Positions 34,601 to 47,679 of a stretch of DNA of 64,000 nucleotides are shown in pieces (within the stretch, counting starts at the first letter, position 1; every line of letters begins with the position of its first letter). Made by a program: the position numbers and the translations under genes. The stretch spans positions 79,344,645-79,408,644 of the forward strand of contig OW121853.1 of the NCBI GenBank assembly GCA_933228895.1, in the 5' to 3' direction. Source of the DNA: Platycnemis pennipes. Lineage: Eukaryota > Arthropoda > Insecta > Odonata > Platycnemididae. The notes beneath the pieces were generated by a model that worked only from the letters and a program-made list of their open reading frames with translations, was not told the DNA's origin and made no database searches.

Positions 34601-35709
34601 CTCATCTTTATGCCTTTCCGCCCGATATGAAGCACCTCTAAGTGCGGATACAGACTTAATAACGCAGATGATTATCATACTTTAGACTAGTTTCCAAACT
34701 TTAACGTACACTTTTTGATCAACTCTCTGCCTCATGCATTCCAATGTATCACGATCAATAGCAAAGATTATGTTCAATCATTTATTGGACTTCTGCCAAA
34801 TAACATAGCATACCCAATATTTTTTATTACGAATTCAGTTTTGGAGGGCCTCTTATTGATCTGGTACCCTTACGTCCACATTTAATATTTGTAATTAATA
34901 CATAATATACCTTCAAAATCAGTTCATAATTATTAATCACCCTGTTTTATAAGTGAAATTCTGCGCTATATTTAAGATAAGGTGAACTGTAACTTCATTG
35001 TTCGTTCGTAGGTTTCCGCGGCGTTGATAACTTCATTACTAATCGTGACAACTTGTATCCACTGAATGACAAAAAGAGGCCCTCATCTGAACACCTTCAG
35101 CTACAAATTAAGTAAAAGCTTATCACCTTAGTTATTTTTATCGCTTGGTCATCGCTCCGGATATCGAAAAATCGCCATCCTTCTGTGACCTAGTTCTATT
35201 CATGACCTAAAAACTTAAAAAAAATACAAAGAGAGGAAGCCAGGAGATAACTTAAAACCTCGACTATTGCGACAAATTTTATCCCGCAGCATTCTACTCG
35301 GGATTCTGAAACGTTCTATTTGATTCCCACAAACACCCAGGCGGACAGGAGAACAAAGAGTGTATCCAGACAGACGTTTTGAATGAACTGCACATGTGAT
35401 GGCAAAAAATGGCAAAAACTGTGGTCATAAAGAATGCTTCCAAAGAGCCGGAAGGCATTCGACAGGAGAGGTAAGTGCTATAGAAGGGACGAACAGCAGT
35501 CGGTATTTTTTTTGGCATGATATACTTTTTTCATAAAGCGGAAAGCTTGCTAAGTATTGAATTTGGGAGGGCGTGGCTATATGGTCCACCGTCGGTCGCA
35601 TACCGCCCGTCCAAACTCGTTATCTATTCGGCGCAGAAACCGATAGCTAGGGTTATTTGTGCAATGCAGGATACGTGGATGATTGATTGAACTTCGCAGT
35701 AAGTTTTCA
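34601..35709. other. No gene recognised
   Basis: AT-rich to 35,150, then mixed. Overlapping minus-strand frames at 35,215-35,518 show no domain. Confidence 0.4.
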
Positions 35710-35948
35710 GGGAGCGGAGAGGGTTGAGAGAAACCTAGCATCGGCATTAGCCTGCACATGACGAAAGGCCCTAAGGGATCCAAAACTTAACGTTCCATAC
35801 GACGGACGGAGGACCGAAATTGAAGTGGTCTCCACGCAGAAATAATGAAAAACTGAAATTAAACTCCAATGAAAACTGTCTGTAACTGCCGAGATTCGAA
35901 CCCTGGTTGCCACTGTGGGAGACCAGTACCACAGCCACCATACTAACC
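35710..35948 (-). mobile_element. tRNA-derived SINE, family B
   Basis: On the minus strand from about 35,948: TGGTGGCTGTGGTACTGG, CCAGGGTTCGAATCTCGG (B box), GTGGAGACCACTTCAATTTC, TCCTCCGTCCGTCGTATGGA, ACGTTAAG and GGTTTCTCTCAACC. All family-B blocks are present in order. Confidence 0.8.
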
Positions 35949-38900
35949 AGTTCTCCCTTCGGGGAAAAAGGTAAGACGGGCGTCAAAATAGTATTTTGAA
36001 GAGAGGGGTAAATTGATGAAAAGGGAAAAGACTCAAAGAAAAAGCCTTAGATAAAGGGATTCTAGGGTTATCTACGGAAGGGAGACTTAACGAGGTGAAT
36101 CGCCGACGTTGCCACCACCTCGTTGCTCAACTTGATACGAATCAGCAAGTAGCGGCTGTATAGTGCCAGTTTGGGAGAAAAAAAAAAAGATTAGTTTCTG
36201 TGCTACGTCACGTGTGGCATATTGGTCCAACAAACGCGGGACTGGTTAGCTACTGAACCAGAAGCTCCGGGAAAATGGAGTGGGAGAATTTTTACAGCGC
36301 GCACGATGTGATTTCGACGTCTTTTTACCGGCTCGAAATTATATTCCACACCACGTTCACGTTAGATGTGAGACTAAAATATGCAATGCACGTATAAGAT
36401 ATCGATGCACAGAAAATATAAAGGTAAAATTGCTATCTAAATGAGCAGTCCACCACGTGAAATTATGAAAGATTTAAAAAGGAAGCCTTTTGGGGATATT
36501 TATTTTGTAAATATCTGACCAGTGTTATCCTGAATAATTATCGTTAAAATGCGCTGAGGAGGACTGCAACATGTGTAACACGATTTTTAATTTTATTGTA
36601 AATTATTCAATGCCGTAAGAAACTGTGCCATCACTATATCAGTCTTGTTGCGAATGTCAATGAAAAATTGGAAAAGAAATATGTGCGTATCAAGTTTTCT
36701 TTAACTATGTCAACTTTTAGAATCAAAATAGTTAAAATTGGAATTTTGAAAAAAATATTTAGTGACCAAATTCCCTTATGAAACTTCTTAGCCATTGTAA
36801 ATGGATAAAATCGAGAAAAATAATCTATTGTAATTGACAAGCAATGTTGACACATCTCCATCTAAGAGCATAATTATAACAGTTATGATTATTTCACGTT
36901 TCCGGTAGAGTAGCTGACGCGATATTCAAACCATCAGCAAATGAATGAGCATACGCTCGCTTCGAATAAAGTCAGCAGAAAGTAATACAGGACCTATAAA
37001 AAATACATAATCGTTGAGTATGTGATTTCCTCTGCAATTTTCTTCCTCCTACAAACTTAAAACAATATCTAAAACAGTTGCGTTGGAGGTAAATTACAAC
37101 AAATGAACCTAGGTTAATGGAGCCTAGAAAAAGCAAGTAAATTTGGCGATTCCTGAACAGATTACGTTAGTTCATTGTAGTTGATCACCTCAGATTGATC
37201 TAAAAATGTCAAATTAGAACCTAAACTATTTCCACCAATCACGGTCAAAATCAACAATTCGTCGAGCATTACTCCTCTCCATCAACCTACATCCCAGCAT
37301 CATATTTGAAGGGGTTAAAAATAACAGCGTGGAAAACCGAGATATTGGATGGTGAATTGACGGAAAACAAGACAGATCCACGAGCCAAAAAAAAACAGGA
37401 AATCACCCATCGCCCAGAAGGATTCCGCCACCAAAACCCCAGGATTCGGGTGAGCTTAATACATTCTGATGCACACACCATCGCGGAGAGTAATTAAAAA
37501 GAAGACCTCGGCTTCGTTTGAGGCCGCAATCGATAAGTCAATATTATTGACGTTCGCTCGAGGCCGACATGTGTCCTGGTGCCAACCAGCTTTTTTTTAT
37601 CTTTTCTTCTGGAGACCGCTTTGAAAGGAAAACACGCAGTGGAGAAAGAAAGAAAGAAAGACAGGTCGTACGACGGTAAACAAAAAGACAATGAGGGAAA
37701 GGCCTCGGGGCGACATATGCGATATGACCCTTGAAATAGTTCCCTTCCTTGTCCCACCCCACGGGGTAAATCGATCGAACTCCTCGACGCTTTATCTATG
37801 GACAATAGAGATCTGAGAGCGTAAATAAAACAAAGACGCACGGAAAAAGTTTCGTATCACGTCACCCGAATCGAGAGAGTACTAGAAAAAGGGGTCACAA
37901 GTGTTATTACACCGACTGGAAATTTTTGAAGCTAGCGATGTTTTTCACTAGGATTGCAGCCTTTAGCGTGATCTTCGCAGCCGGAGAAAGAAATTGTTTT
38001 TCATCGCGCGAGTGATAAAACGACATGTGCCGTTAAAACGGTAAACGGGGTCAAATCTGTCGAGAAAGATATTGCTTTCAGAAACTGGATAAACAGCTTT
38101 CATCTGGGTGTGAAAAACGTGAATGTCACGGGTTTCATACCCAAGATGAAATTTCAAGTGCAAAAGAGAAACGATATCTTCCGGGCGTCAGTAAAAAGAG
38201 GGATAGAGATTCATCGGGTCACATCACAGTGTTTATTCTCCTGAAAATAAAGTCGTATCATTTTTATTAATCACCAAACAAGGAGATATGATGTAAAAAA
38301 TTTTGAGAGAGCTAATGAAACATTTATTCCTAAACTAGTGATAAAATGCAAAAAAAAATGCTACGATTTTCTCTCCCATAGGCGAGAAAACTTCACGTGA
38401 AAATTGGTTCTATTGAACTTCGTTCTGTATAAATCCTTTGCATTACACGACCCTTCGTAGCAACCGCCGTGCCCTTGGAAGTTATAGCATAGGTTCAAGC
38501 AATCTTCCATGGGGCATTTCTTTCCCGGATGAATACTTAGTAATCATCTTCGTAACCGTAATCGGAATATCTTTCCTGAACAACACCGGATGCCCAGTTT
38601 GGACAACATGAGCAACGAATGCAGGTGCAGACAGCCAGTGAAATCTTTAACGACCTCCAGAAACACCGGAGACAGATAGAGCTCTGCCTTATCCCAAAAA
38701 ATGCTCGGGTTTTCAGAATTTGAAAATATTAGGCCGATGATACACCGTCCGTTTGTGAAGTATATTTTTCGGCAAAGCATAGAATTTTGCAATCGGCTAC
38801 ACATCTCTCCCGGAAGGATAAATAAAAAACCTGCATATAAGATCAAATGTGAAAACGCTGAAGATAACTTTCTACATACAAGTATGGGACTGGGCATCTT

Positions 38901-39431
38901 ACGTTTGTTTCCGAAATATGCTCAACCGGAAAACACATTCCTCGGGTGAGGCTCGAATTCATGCAATTAATCAGACGATTGAAAAATATTACTCAAATAT
39001 ATTCATAATATAGCGTTGGCTACCAAAGCCACGACCATTTCCAGTTAGTCCATGCCAGTAATACAAGTGATTTTGACAACAAAACTACGAGCTAAAAACC
39101 AAAAACTCGTATATTAAACCAATTTTATCGTGCACGCGGACCTATAGGAGTGTAATTTCTTAATGACCATGAAATTTCTTTTTTTTCATTTTATCCCCAA
39201 TTTAAAATAAGTTTCGTTAGCTTTCTCAACATTTTTTCGCGATATCTCCTTGTAAGATGAGAAAATGAGTTGGCGCAAAACGTCGCAAGATCACGTGATT
39301 GTGGAAAGGGGGATAAAGCCTCTACGCTATTTTTGAAAGCATAATAACTGATCAGATTGATGCAGATTTACTCTACATATCTGAGGAAATAGTCCTTTAC
39401 TCTAGACTGTTATTGCTTCTAATTTTTTGAA
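35949..39431. other. No gene recognised
   Basis: About 3.5 kb. Most is AT-rich; 37,500-37,870 is moderately CpG-rich with a short GAAA repeat (37,636-37,660). Frames at 37,494-37,841 and 38,544-38,897 (minus strand) have no recognisable domains. Confidence 0.4.
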
Positions 39432-39478
39432 TTAGTTTCCAGCAGTGATTAAGGTACCGATGGTACTGCTGAAACTAA
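39432..39478. repeat. Imperfect 47-bp hairpin
   Basis: TTAGTTTC-C-AGCAGT and ACTGCTGAAACTAA pair over 14 bp with one bulged C. The loop carries GGTACCGATGGTAC, itself partly self-complementary. Confidence 0.6.
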
Positions 39479-39599
39479 CGTCTGAGGTGATACTCCTTTA
39501 TATATATATATGTGTGGTATTCAAGCCTCTACCCGGACGTATGCGCGTTTCAGACCGGGAAGAAAATACACGGATGAGAATGTAACTGTAAGGAAGAAA

Positions 39600-39770
39600 A
39601 GCGGAAAGAAACTCGGCGTCGGCATTAGGTTGCTCTTAAGAGAGGTGCCAAGGGGATCACGGCTTAACGTCCCATCGGACGGACGGGGTACTGCACCCAG
39701 AATATCTCCAAAAGACACTGTAGTAGTGGGTGGTATACCAATGGAAAATATCTTCGAAGCACTCCACAAA
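39600..39770 (-). mobile_element. tRNA-derived SINE, family B, partial
   Basis: The minus strand reads GTACCCCGTCCGTCCGATGG, GACGTTAAGCCGTG, ATCCCCTTGGCACC and GCCGAGTTTCT, the family-B core and end. The tRNA-like head is not clear, so the copy is either 5'-truncated or diverged. Confidence 0.75.
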
Positions 39771-42700
39771 ATATTTATTTATTTGATGTAATTATAAACG
39801 CTTGCTTTAGTATTCTCTGTAAACTACCAGTTTTGATCCCACATGAGCGCTGGAGGGAAATGAAATTACGTACTGCTGGTGCTAAGCCACTCCTATTTTC
39901 CTGCTCGTCCATTGTAGTTATTAAGTATCTTTATCAATCAAAGTAACATTTTTGTCCCAAGCGTAAATGATTCAAGCCATTGGTAATATTTCACAACCAA
40001 CCTAAGCGTATTCAACCCTACTGGTTAGTGATTAGTATGGACAGAACCTATGAAGTAAGACGCTTAATGGCGTGAAAAATTCACATAGCGTAGTACAGCC
40101 AATCAATTCCTCTCGGACACTTCTGATTTCCCAGATAGATATAGTATTCAGAAAATCATTCAGCTCGATTTTGATAAAATCTATTCACAAATCTATCTCA
40201 GATTCTGATCCAGGTTCTCCGGTCAAGCAGCCTGACGTTCAAGTAATTTATCTTATAATTATTCCACTGCATTCTCCTAGAGACTGCTGATTGTACAGCG
40301 ATAATATCAAAATATTATGCCATCTTTCTTTTTTAAGCTTTTTAGAATCCCAGCAAAAGTAGACTTTTGAACAGAAAAATAATATTACCAAAGCGGATAG
40401 CGATTTGTGTGCGGTGATTTGCGTGCAAATGTTGGTGACTTTCATACGCAAATGGCAAGAAATAACAATGAGCAGTGGTATTCTTCCCTTTCCAACATCT
40501 CAAGAGCACAGGATGACCAATGTCTACCCTCGTACTGTACGTAGTTTAACCGATAAAAAGCATATTATTGTTGACATTGGGCGTGCCATTTTAATGTTGG
40601 TTTTCTGACCCAAAGAGTTCAGATGGAAGGAAGGAAATTTTAATGAGGAGAGTCGTTTTTCTTTCTAATACTATGACTAGATCATAATCAAACGCTATCC
40701 GTTTTCTTACAAGGTGTTGTACTCACCAAATACTTATTTTTCTGCAATATGTCGACGGAGCAGCACAGTTTGACCCTAGTCTAGTCGATTACGAGGAGTT
40801 GGTACGAAGGGTAGATTGACAACATTTCGTATTGCCTCATGTTCAGCTCCCGGCGATGTCTCCAATAACCCATTTTGGCATCTGCCATCTGCAATTAAAG
40901 ACTTTATGCAATCATTACATGTAATATTCTCCGGGTTTTAAATACTCTTAAAATCTCAGTGACATAGAAACAATATATTTTTATTAAACTTAGTGAACCT
41001 TACAACAAAATCACTGAAAAATAAATTAATGATAAAAATGTTATTTAAAAATTTGTTCATAAGAAGCTAAAAGCCTGTCGTACGTTGCTAGCTGAGTTTC
41101 ATAAGGTTTACATTAGACCATTTGTTGAACTCGTTATTAGGTCAGAATCCTGTTACATGATTATCCCACGTGACCATTTTTCTACAGGTCCACGCATAAA
41201 ACTGCTAACCGTTGATAATACCTCTAGCTAATTAACTTTCCTTTAACAGTTTTCCTCGCATTTGCCCAGCATTTCTTTAGTAACTTTATATTTTTTCTAT
41301 TCCTTAGGGAACATATTTTTCCCTCACTTCCCGATATCTGCGTAGCCGCAGGCTCATTTCACATTCCCTTTCTATAAGCTGCTTGTTTATGGTTAAACTA
41401 TGCCGTTAGTTGTATTCTTGCCCTTCTTTCAGCCTCTTATTTTTTCCACGCAATGGCTCACCTATGGTGCGGTTAAAATCCAAGGAAGTGGCACGAGGAG
41501 CATCTAACACTCGGAAAAGATATCACAGGAATATACCAATACGAGGGAAGTTACTCATATCCATTAATCTTCTGTGGCCATGGGCGGAGTGACTGGGAAC
41601 GGCGGAGGAATTGACTTCCAATCGAATTATCGAGAATTTCTTGAGGGAAGATGAAGTCGCTGCCGTGCTTAACTCAGCCAGGAAACGTTTTCCAATGCTC
41701 TATCACCCCGTCAATTCCTGTTGATGCTACGCAATCCTACTTTCATCTCCGTAATCGGTTTTTTTCCGGTATATTGAGCTTCTTCCATTACTCAAACGTG
41801 CTTTTCTGTTCATCAAAAGGACCGGAGTGACTAAGATGTTTTATTCACAAAGTCAACTGCATTAAATCTACATAATTCCGTATAAGCCGACGCAAGGGTG
41901 TGTGACATGGGATGTTCAATCACCAGGCATGTATTTAAAATCAGGGGGATCTAAATTTACGCATACAAGGTAAAATAAAACTCAAGTAAGTAAATAAGTA
42001 CAATTATGCACGCATGCGAAAATATTAAAACATTCACGCACTATCTACTCACATTCACCTGAGAGGTACACTTGTAGTATTTTAAGGACTATGCTGAATA
42101 AGCATGCACGTGACTCGTGTATCTAAATTGTTTATCTGTACAAAGTAATTTGATTATTATTTTTTTGTTCGTTTGGCATTTCTTAAAATATATTAATTAA
42201 TTTACGCTCCAAATACGCCCACGAACTAGTAATAACTAACAATAAAAACATAATAACAAGAATGTTTTTAATAAAGTACTATAGACTTAAAATTCTACAA
42301 TACCAATTCTGAATTTTCCCTGGCATCTTCGCTGCAGTATAATACAGTTGCTTGTCCTGTGCGGAAGAAATGTATTTCGGAACATGTCTTAACATCAATT
42401 TCTCTCATTTTATCTTCATGATAGAGCCTATCATATTATGCTGGAGTGTTTAATGTATGTTTAGCTTCTTTATTGAACCTGCCTACTTTAAGTTAGGAAA
42501 TGTATTCTGTATTTTATCTTACAATTAGATAATGATTCCTCACATAAAATTCCAAGAAACTGATGACTTTTGACTCTTTCAACCATGTCACCTTCACTAA
42601 ACTAACTTAGGTTATCCAGGATATTAATCAAAGGGATATTGTATTATTTAATTCATTACTGATTTCGTCGAAGCACCATTACAGTTGCGGAATTCATTAT

Positions 42701-45074
42701 CAAATAATTGTGAAATTAGTAGTAATTGCAAACTTGCATTAACAAATATGTTAAAACTTTCTCCCTGGCACACACAGTATTGCCTTGACTCTATGTGAAA
42801 TATGTACCTGCGTTTATCTCTTTCTATTCATTACATTTAATCTCTTTCTCTCACCCTAGGAACATAATACTCCGATTTAAATCGTCAACAAGTTTGAATT
42901 TTTATGATACGTTTTCTCACTTATACGCCAAATATTTCAAGGGATAAAATTCTGTGAAGAATGCTCCGAGTAACGGTCATTTTCATGGGTTGAAATCTGA
43001 AGAAAATGTCAATGGGAACATATCCAGCCTCTCCATTCTCTGAAAATCTGTTCTTTTATTTGAAGTAGAGCATGGGATCTAGTTAAATTATGAGTAAAGT
43101 ATTAATTTTCTTGAAAATTAGTCATATAATCAATTCGTCTAATCCTTCTTTCCATGAATAACTTTCCACTACATATGTGTCAACATTTTGCCCTGAGGAA
43201 AACATCACGAACCCGAATATTGCTGTTTAAATTTACACTACGAACTCAAAGAGCTCTACCAATCCGCCCCAAACGTGGGACCAAACCTTGTAATTTGGTC
43301 GAGTCAGGTTAAATAGAATGATTCAGATAGCCACCGTGAAATGGATTACATTAAAGCGAGTAAGGTAGCCCGCAACCAGTCACTCTTACGGCACGCGAGA
43401 AGGTCGATTGTAAGTGTATTATCATCCCACGTTTCGACAATTTGGGCCGGTGGCAGCTTTGACGCAAATGATTCCGCTGGCTGCGGAGTCACCGGATGTG
43501 TTTAGAATCCCTCATCACATACAACGGGATTTACCCTTGGGTACTATCCTTTTGGAATGGACCGTGCTTGCCAGTCACTCACGAGATCCAACATCACGAG
43601 AACTCATGCGCTCATGATTTCCTGGTTCCAGCGTATCCGCTCGAGGGACCGAATTTCCTCAATTTTAACCTTCACGGGACAGCGTGATGAGATAAGAGAT
43701 TTGTTTTTGGAGGGGTGGTCAATGCAGATAATTTACGTGACAGTAAACAATATTAAATTTTCCGTGTTGAGGAACTACTCAGGGAGATCGCTCAATTTTA
43801 GAACCGGTCTGGAGGTGAAATTTTGTCTTCAAGGAAATCCTAAAGATATCATTAATTATCTGGATTAATATACACTGTGAATTCAAAATCTAAAAATTTT
43901 CAAGTAAGAACAATGTCATTATTTTCCTTTGTACATAACACTCTTTATTGGATTTGGCCTTTTATAGTCAGCATTATCTACTCTTGAAAGTAAATCTGAA
44001 GTAGACCCGTTGCTGAAAGCTGAGTCCGTTGTAGAATGTTGGAATGTATCTTGATACCGAGCATATCGAGAATAAAAAATATCAAATAATAATAAATATT
44101 TCCCGTAATGGTGAAGCGTAGTTTTCGTTGAATCAACCAAAGATCAACCACTAAAATCCCCTAGATAGATAACCGAGCCAACACAATAATTCTGTTGAAA
44201 CAGCTTGAAAACGCTCATTCAAACTCCTTTAGAAAATAATATTTCCGTCCTTTTTCAGCGGAAGGTGATTTTTATTTTGACCGGCATGTCTTAAAAAATA
44301 TTTATCACAAATTTTCAGGCACAATTTTTGCAACAAATTTAAGAGAAGTTATTTATTTTGTCGGAAGTTGTTCTGTGATTTGTTGTAAGCATAATTATTT
44401 TCAGCATAAATGCAAAGAATATCGTAGATACGATGCTATATCCCCATTTCATCTTCAATAGAGATTTTTTGTTTTTCAAAGGAGTATCACGATTCAGAAA
44501 TGAGTGACTACGCTGAAAAATACTGTGTATATTCCGCGTCTTTACTCCCAAGGCCGCACTCAAATAGCGTTGGCGCTTGCAAAATCTCAACATCTCCATG
44601 ATATGTTTCCAAAAAAACATTTTTTAATCAAAAAACTTAATTAAATCATCCATATTTATATTTTATGAAAACTCAATGCCCCCCAGTTCCTCCTCCTCCT
44701 CCAGTTAAGAATACAGTCTAAAAAACATTGACTACTGCCAAGGACTTCCAATAAATCATACTATAAAATTTTGATAGGCACAATAAAATAAGTATCGCTA
44801 CAGCCCCTTTTGTTCTAAGCTCAACGACGGTTGAAATAAACCTATAAATGCGAGAAAAACGGCTATTGACAACAACTGAGATTAATTGCTAAGGTAAGTT
44901 TGTAAACTCGCAGCATGGATTTCGAATAAAAATAACCGTGGGAGCTGAGTTAGTTATTCGGGGGAAGGGAAAGGGAAGGTGACGTGATTTGCTCCAATTA
45001 GGACAGGCGTGCAAATGCAGAGATTATTTTCTCGGTTCAAGCAATAAGGGTGGAGAAAAACACCGTTTCAGAAT
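39771..45074. other. Long AT-rich stretch, no gene recognised
   Basis: About 5.3 kb without a supported feature. Frames at 43,414-43,868 overlap one another in several frames and lack domains. On the minus strand near 43,430-43,465 there is GTCGAAACGTGGGATGA, a motif seen beside Penelope-like ends, with no further support. A 19-bp imperfect palindrome (GTTAATC/GATTAAC) lies beyond, near 45,300. Confidence 0.4.
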
Positions 45075-45262
45075 CACCTACTGTTAAAAAGAAAGGCGTC
45101 AAGGTGTCCATGATTTAACTTGCCTTCCGACGGACGGAGTACTGCACTCGATGTGCTCTCCATGTAGGGGCCGCAATACTATGAAAAATCTCTGTCACCT
45201 ACAGGACTCCACCCTTCGTCTCTCGGGATGGTACGCTAGTACTCAAGCCACCACAACACCCC
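45075..45262 (-). mobile_element. tRNA-derived SINE, family B
   Basis: The minus strand from 45,262 shows a diverged head (GTGGCTTGAGTACTAGCG), then GAGAGCACATCGAGTGCAGT, ACTCCGTCCGTCGGAAGG and a decayed AAATCATGGACACCTTGACG in place of the usual core end. The head's B box is poor. Confidence 0.7.
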
Positions 45263-47558
45263 GATCCAAAAACTTTTGGACTCATCTAAGTTTGTACCTG
45301 TTAATCGGTTTGATTAACCGCTAAATAAACCATTTTCTCTTACACACAAAGTAGGCAATACTTCAAGTTTACAGGCAAAATATAGGATAAATTCATGACC
45401 AAGAAGAATGAATATGATGATAATGTGGGATTCGGCGTTAGTCAAATTCCACGAGGATTTAAAGGCAACCACGCTGCTCGGTGTAATATTTATCAAATTT
45501 CACGCATTATTGCTGTCATGTACGATGAGAAACCACGTTATGATATTTTCAGCATGGAATACGCGGAAAATGTGAACGTAAGCTTCATTAGGTGAGATTC
45601 TCTTCTGGAGAGGATGCGCTTCGGCTCGGGATGACATGCGAAGGCATCAATCAATCTTCTTTTCCCCTTCCCCCGTACCTCTCCACTTCCCCTCAAAATA
45701 CTTTCTCTCCCCCTCCCTCCTCCAAACCCAAGCCACGTAACCTCCCTTCCTTCCCCTTCCCTTAATCTTCCCTTACCCTCTTTACAACATCGCACGCCCT
45801 TTCCCCGTTTTCCGACCGCAACGAACTTAGGACAGGAGTGCGAGAGGCAAGGTTTTCAATGTTACAATGGATGACATCAAAAAGATTGGCTATTGATGGG
45901 AAAAAAACTGTAAATATGCTTTTATTATAAAAAGCACTATGGGATGGAGCAGGAGAGAAGGGAATTAACATATGCATGAGTTGCCTGATAGCACTTCAGT
46001 GTAGGATAGCGTCATTAAAACCACATATGTGTGTCATGCATTAGCTATCAAGTAGCTTGGCAGTTGACGGATATTTATCACTAAAGGAAAATTTACAGAC
46101 AGTACTAGCAAAGTATTAAGTCACTATTAAATCACGAATGGGATGGTAACGATGGAGTAGTTATATTGCTCTAAAACTCCCTGTGAGCATGTACTGGTAA
46201 TGCATGGCTATGGGTGCTCAGAATATAATATTATCAACCAGATTCTACTCGGTGCTGTCAAGATTTGATCTGAAAACTTTTTCTCTTTTTTCTATCAATA
46301 ATGAGATTTTACACCATCTTTAGTGAAAACGTAATTTTGAGAAGAATTCAATCCAAACACATTTTCTCTAACCCTGTTCCTCACTGTCCTTTGAAGACTT
46401 GTGGGTCCGTCACAAAGCGTCGAACTAAACGAAGTGAAAACATATAATATACTGCTTCCCTAAGATTGTGAGACATGCAAATAAATGCCATTACTGAACA
46501 TACTTCCAGCCATGCGTAGGGAATAAAGTTTCTCGGTAGAGTTTATTGTTTAGTTATGTTTGTTAGTCTAATCCATCGATCTGTTTCCCTCATGACTCAA
46601 CTGAAATTCTATTGGTACCTTCTCAATAACTTTTGTTCGTCTTTCCCGTGGAAAGTTAGAGCCATATATTGGGAAATCGAGCGACGAAGAAAGAGCACAG
46701 ATGTGTATAATTCTACCCACCATGAGCGTGCCATATAATAACGAATGGAAACCATGGCAATGCCATCAAGTGACTAGATATGATGAATAGAGAGGCTCAT
46801 GCATAAAGCAAGGAATGAGGGGCGGAGAGCGAAATACCTACTTGACTCGCAAATCCGTTCCGCGATTCCCAACGACCTATCAGGAGCTGAATTTAAATGT
46901 GAGAGGCGTAAGTCAATGATAAATGGCCCATGGATTTCTTGGAAAAAACTTAAAAAAAGCGAATTAGAGATATTTTCACTAATATTACGGTAGAACTTAG
47001 GTAATATTTGATGGATGACTGGTAATTCAATTTCCAAAATTGATGAAGTGAATGATAAGCGATGTAAATTACATTTTTGCATTAATAAAGGTTTCATAGC
47101 CCTGGGATATTGGGGTATTTGGGATAACACCTGAGACTGTTCCATAAGCTTTTCGACATTGTGAGCTCCATTGCCTCACTCAGGGGTAGTGAAAGGTTAG
47201 AGCGCAAGCAAGAGAAATCAATAACAGCTTGATGACAACGTGTTAATGGCTTCATGTTAAATTAAAAGCGCTTGGGAGGAAGCAAATGGGAGAAAATGTC
47301 AAGAAGCATTAATGGTTGACGCGTGGATACATTTTTTGTTGTAAGGTTCCAAATAAAAAGTGAAAAAAATTATTTCACTGAATTTGAAAGATAACAAGTA
47401 AACTGAAAAGTAAAGTTTAACAAAAGAGACTGGTCAAATTAATATAACATTAGCCAATTAAACTACAAAAATATATTAGACTGAAGTACAAACTAAGGAT
47501 AACAAATAAGAGGATTTATATGATCTCGTTCTTTCTCGGCGAATGATATTTAACAAAC
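45263..47558. other. No gene recognised; small pyrimidine-rich block
   Basis: A C/T-rich block lies at 45,640-45,800. The rest is AT-rich with chance frames such as the 123-codon minus-strand frame at 46,774-47,145, which has no recognisable domain. Confidence 0.4.
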
Positions 47559-47679
47559 ATTCTCGGGTTTCTAGCCGAGTAAGATGTTTTGTTGCTAACG
47601 TTTGCTCTGAGGACGATGGAGGAGTATTCCATCGAAACGTTAGCAACAAAACATCTTACTCGGCTAGAAACCCGAGAAT
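47559..47679. repeat. Perfect inverted repeat, 45-bp arms, hammerhead-like centre
   Basis: The left arm 47,559-47,603 and right arm 47,635-47,679 are exact reverse complements. The 31-base centre contains CTGAGGA (47,607-47,613), a second small stem CGATGGA/TCCATCG (47,614-47,620 and 47,628-47,634) and then GAAAC (from 47,634). CTGANGA, hairpin, GAAA is the conserved layout of a hammerhead ribozyme core. Here one extra C separates CTGAGGA from the stem or else the G of GAAA is paired, so self-cleavage is uncertain. Penelope-like elements and retrozymes carry such motifs in terminal repeats. Confidence 0.85.

Noticed and set aside
37636..37660. GAAA microsatellite
   Set aside because: Only a few units; ordinary simple repeat.
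39498..39515. TA dinucleotide run
   Set aside because: Short and common in AT-rich DNA.
43425..43470. GTCGAAACGTGGGATGA motif on the minus strand
   Set aside because: Upstream CTGCCACC departs from CTGANGA and the hairpin does not form well.
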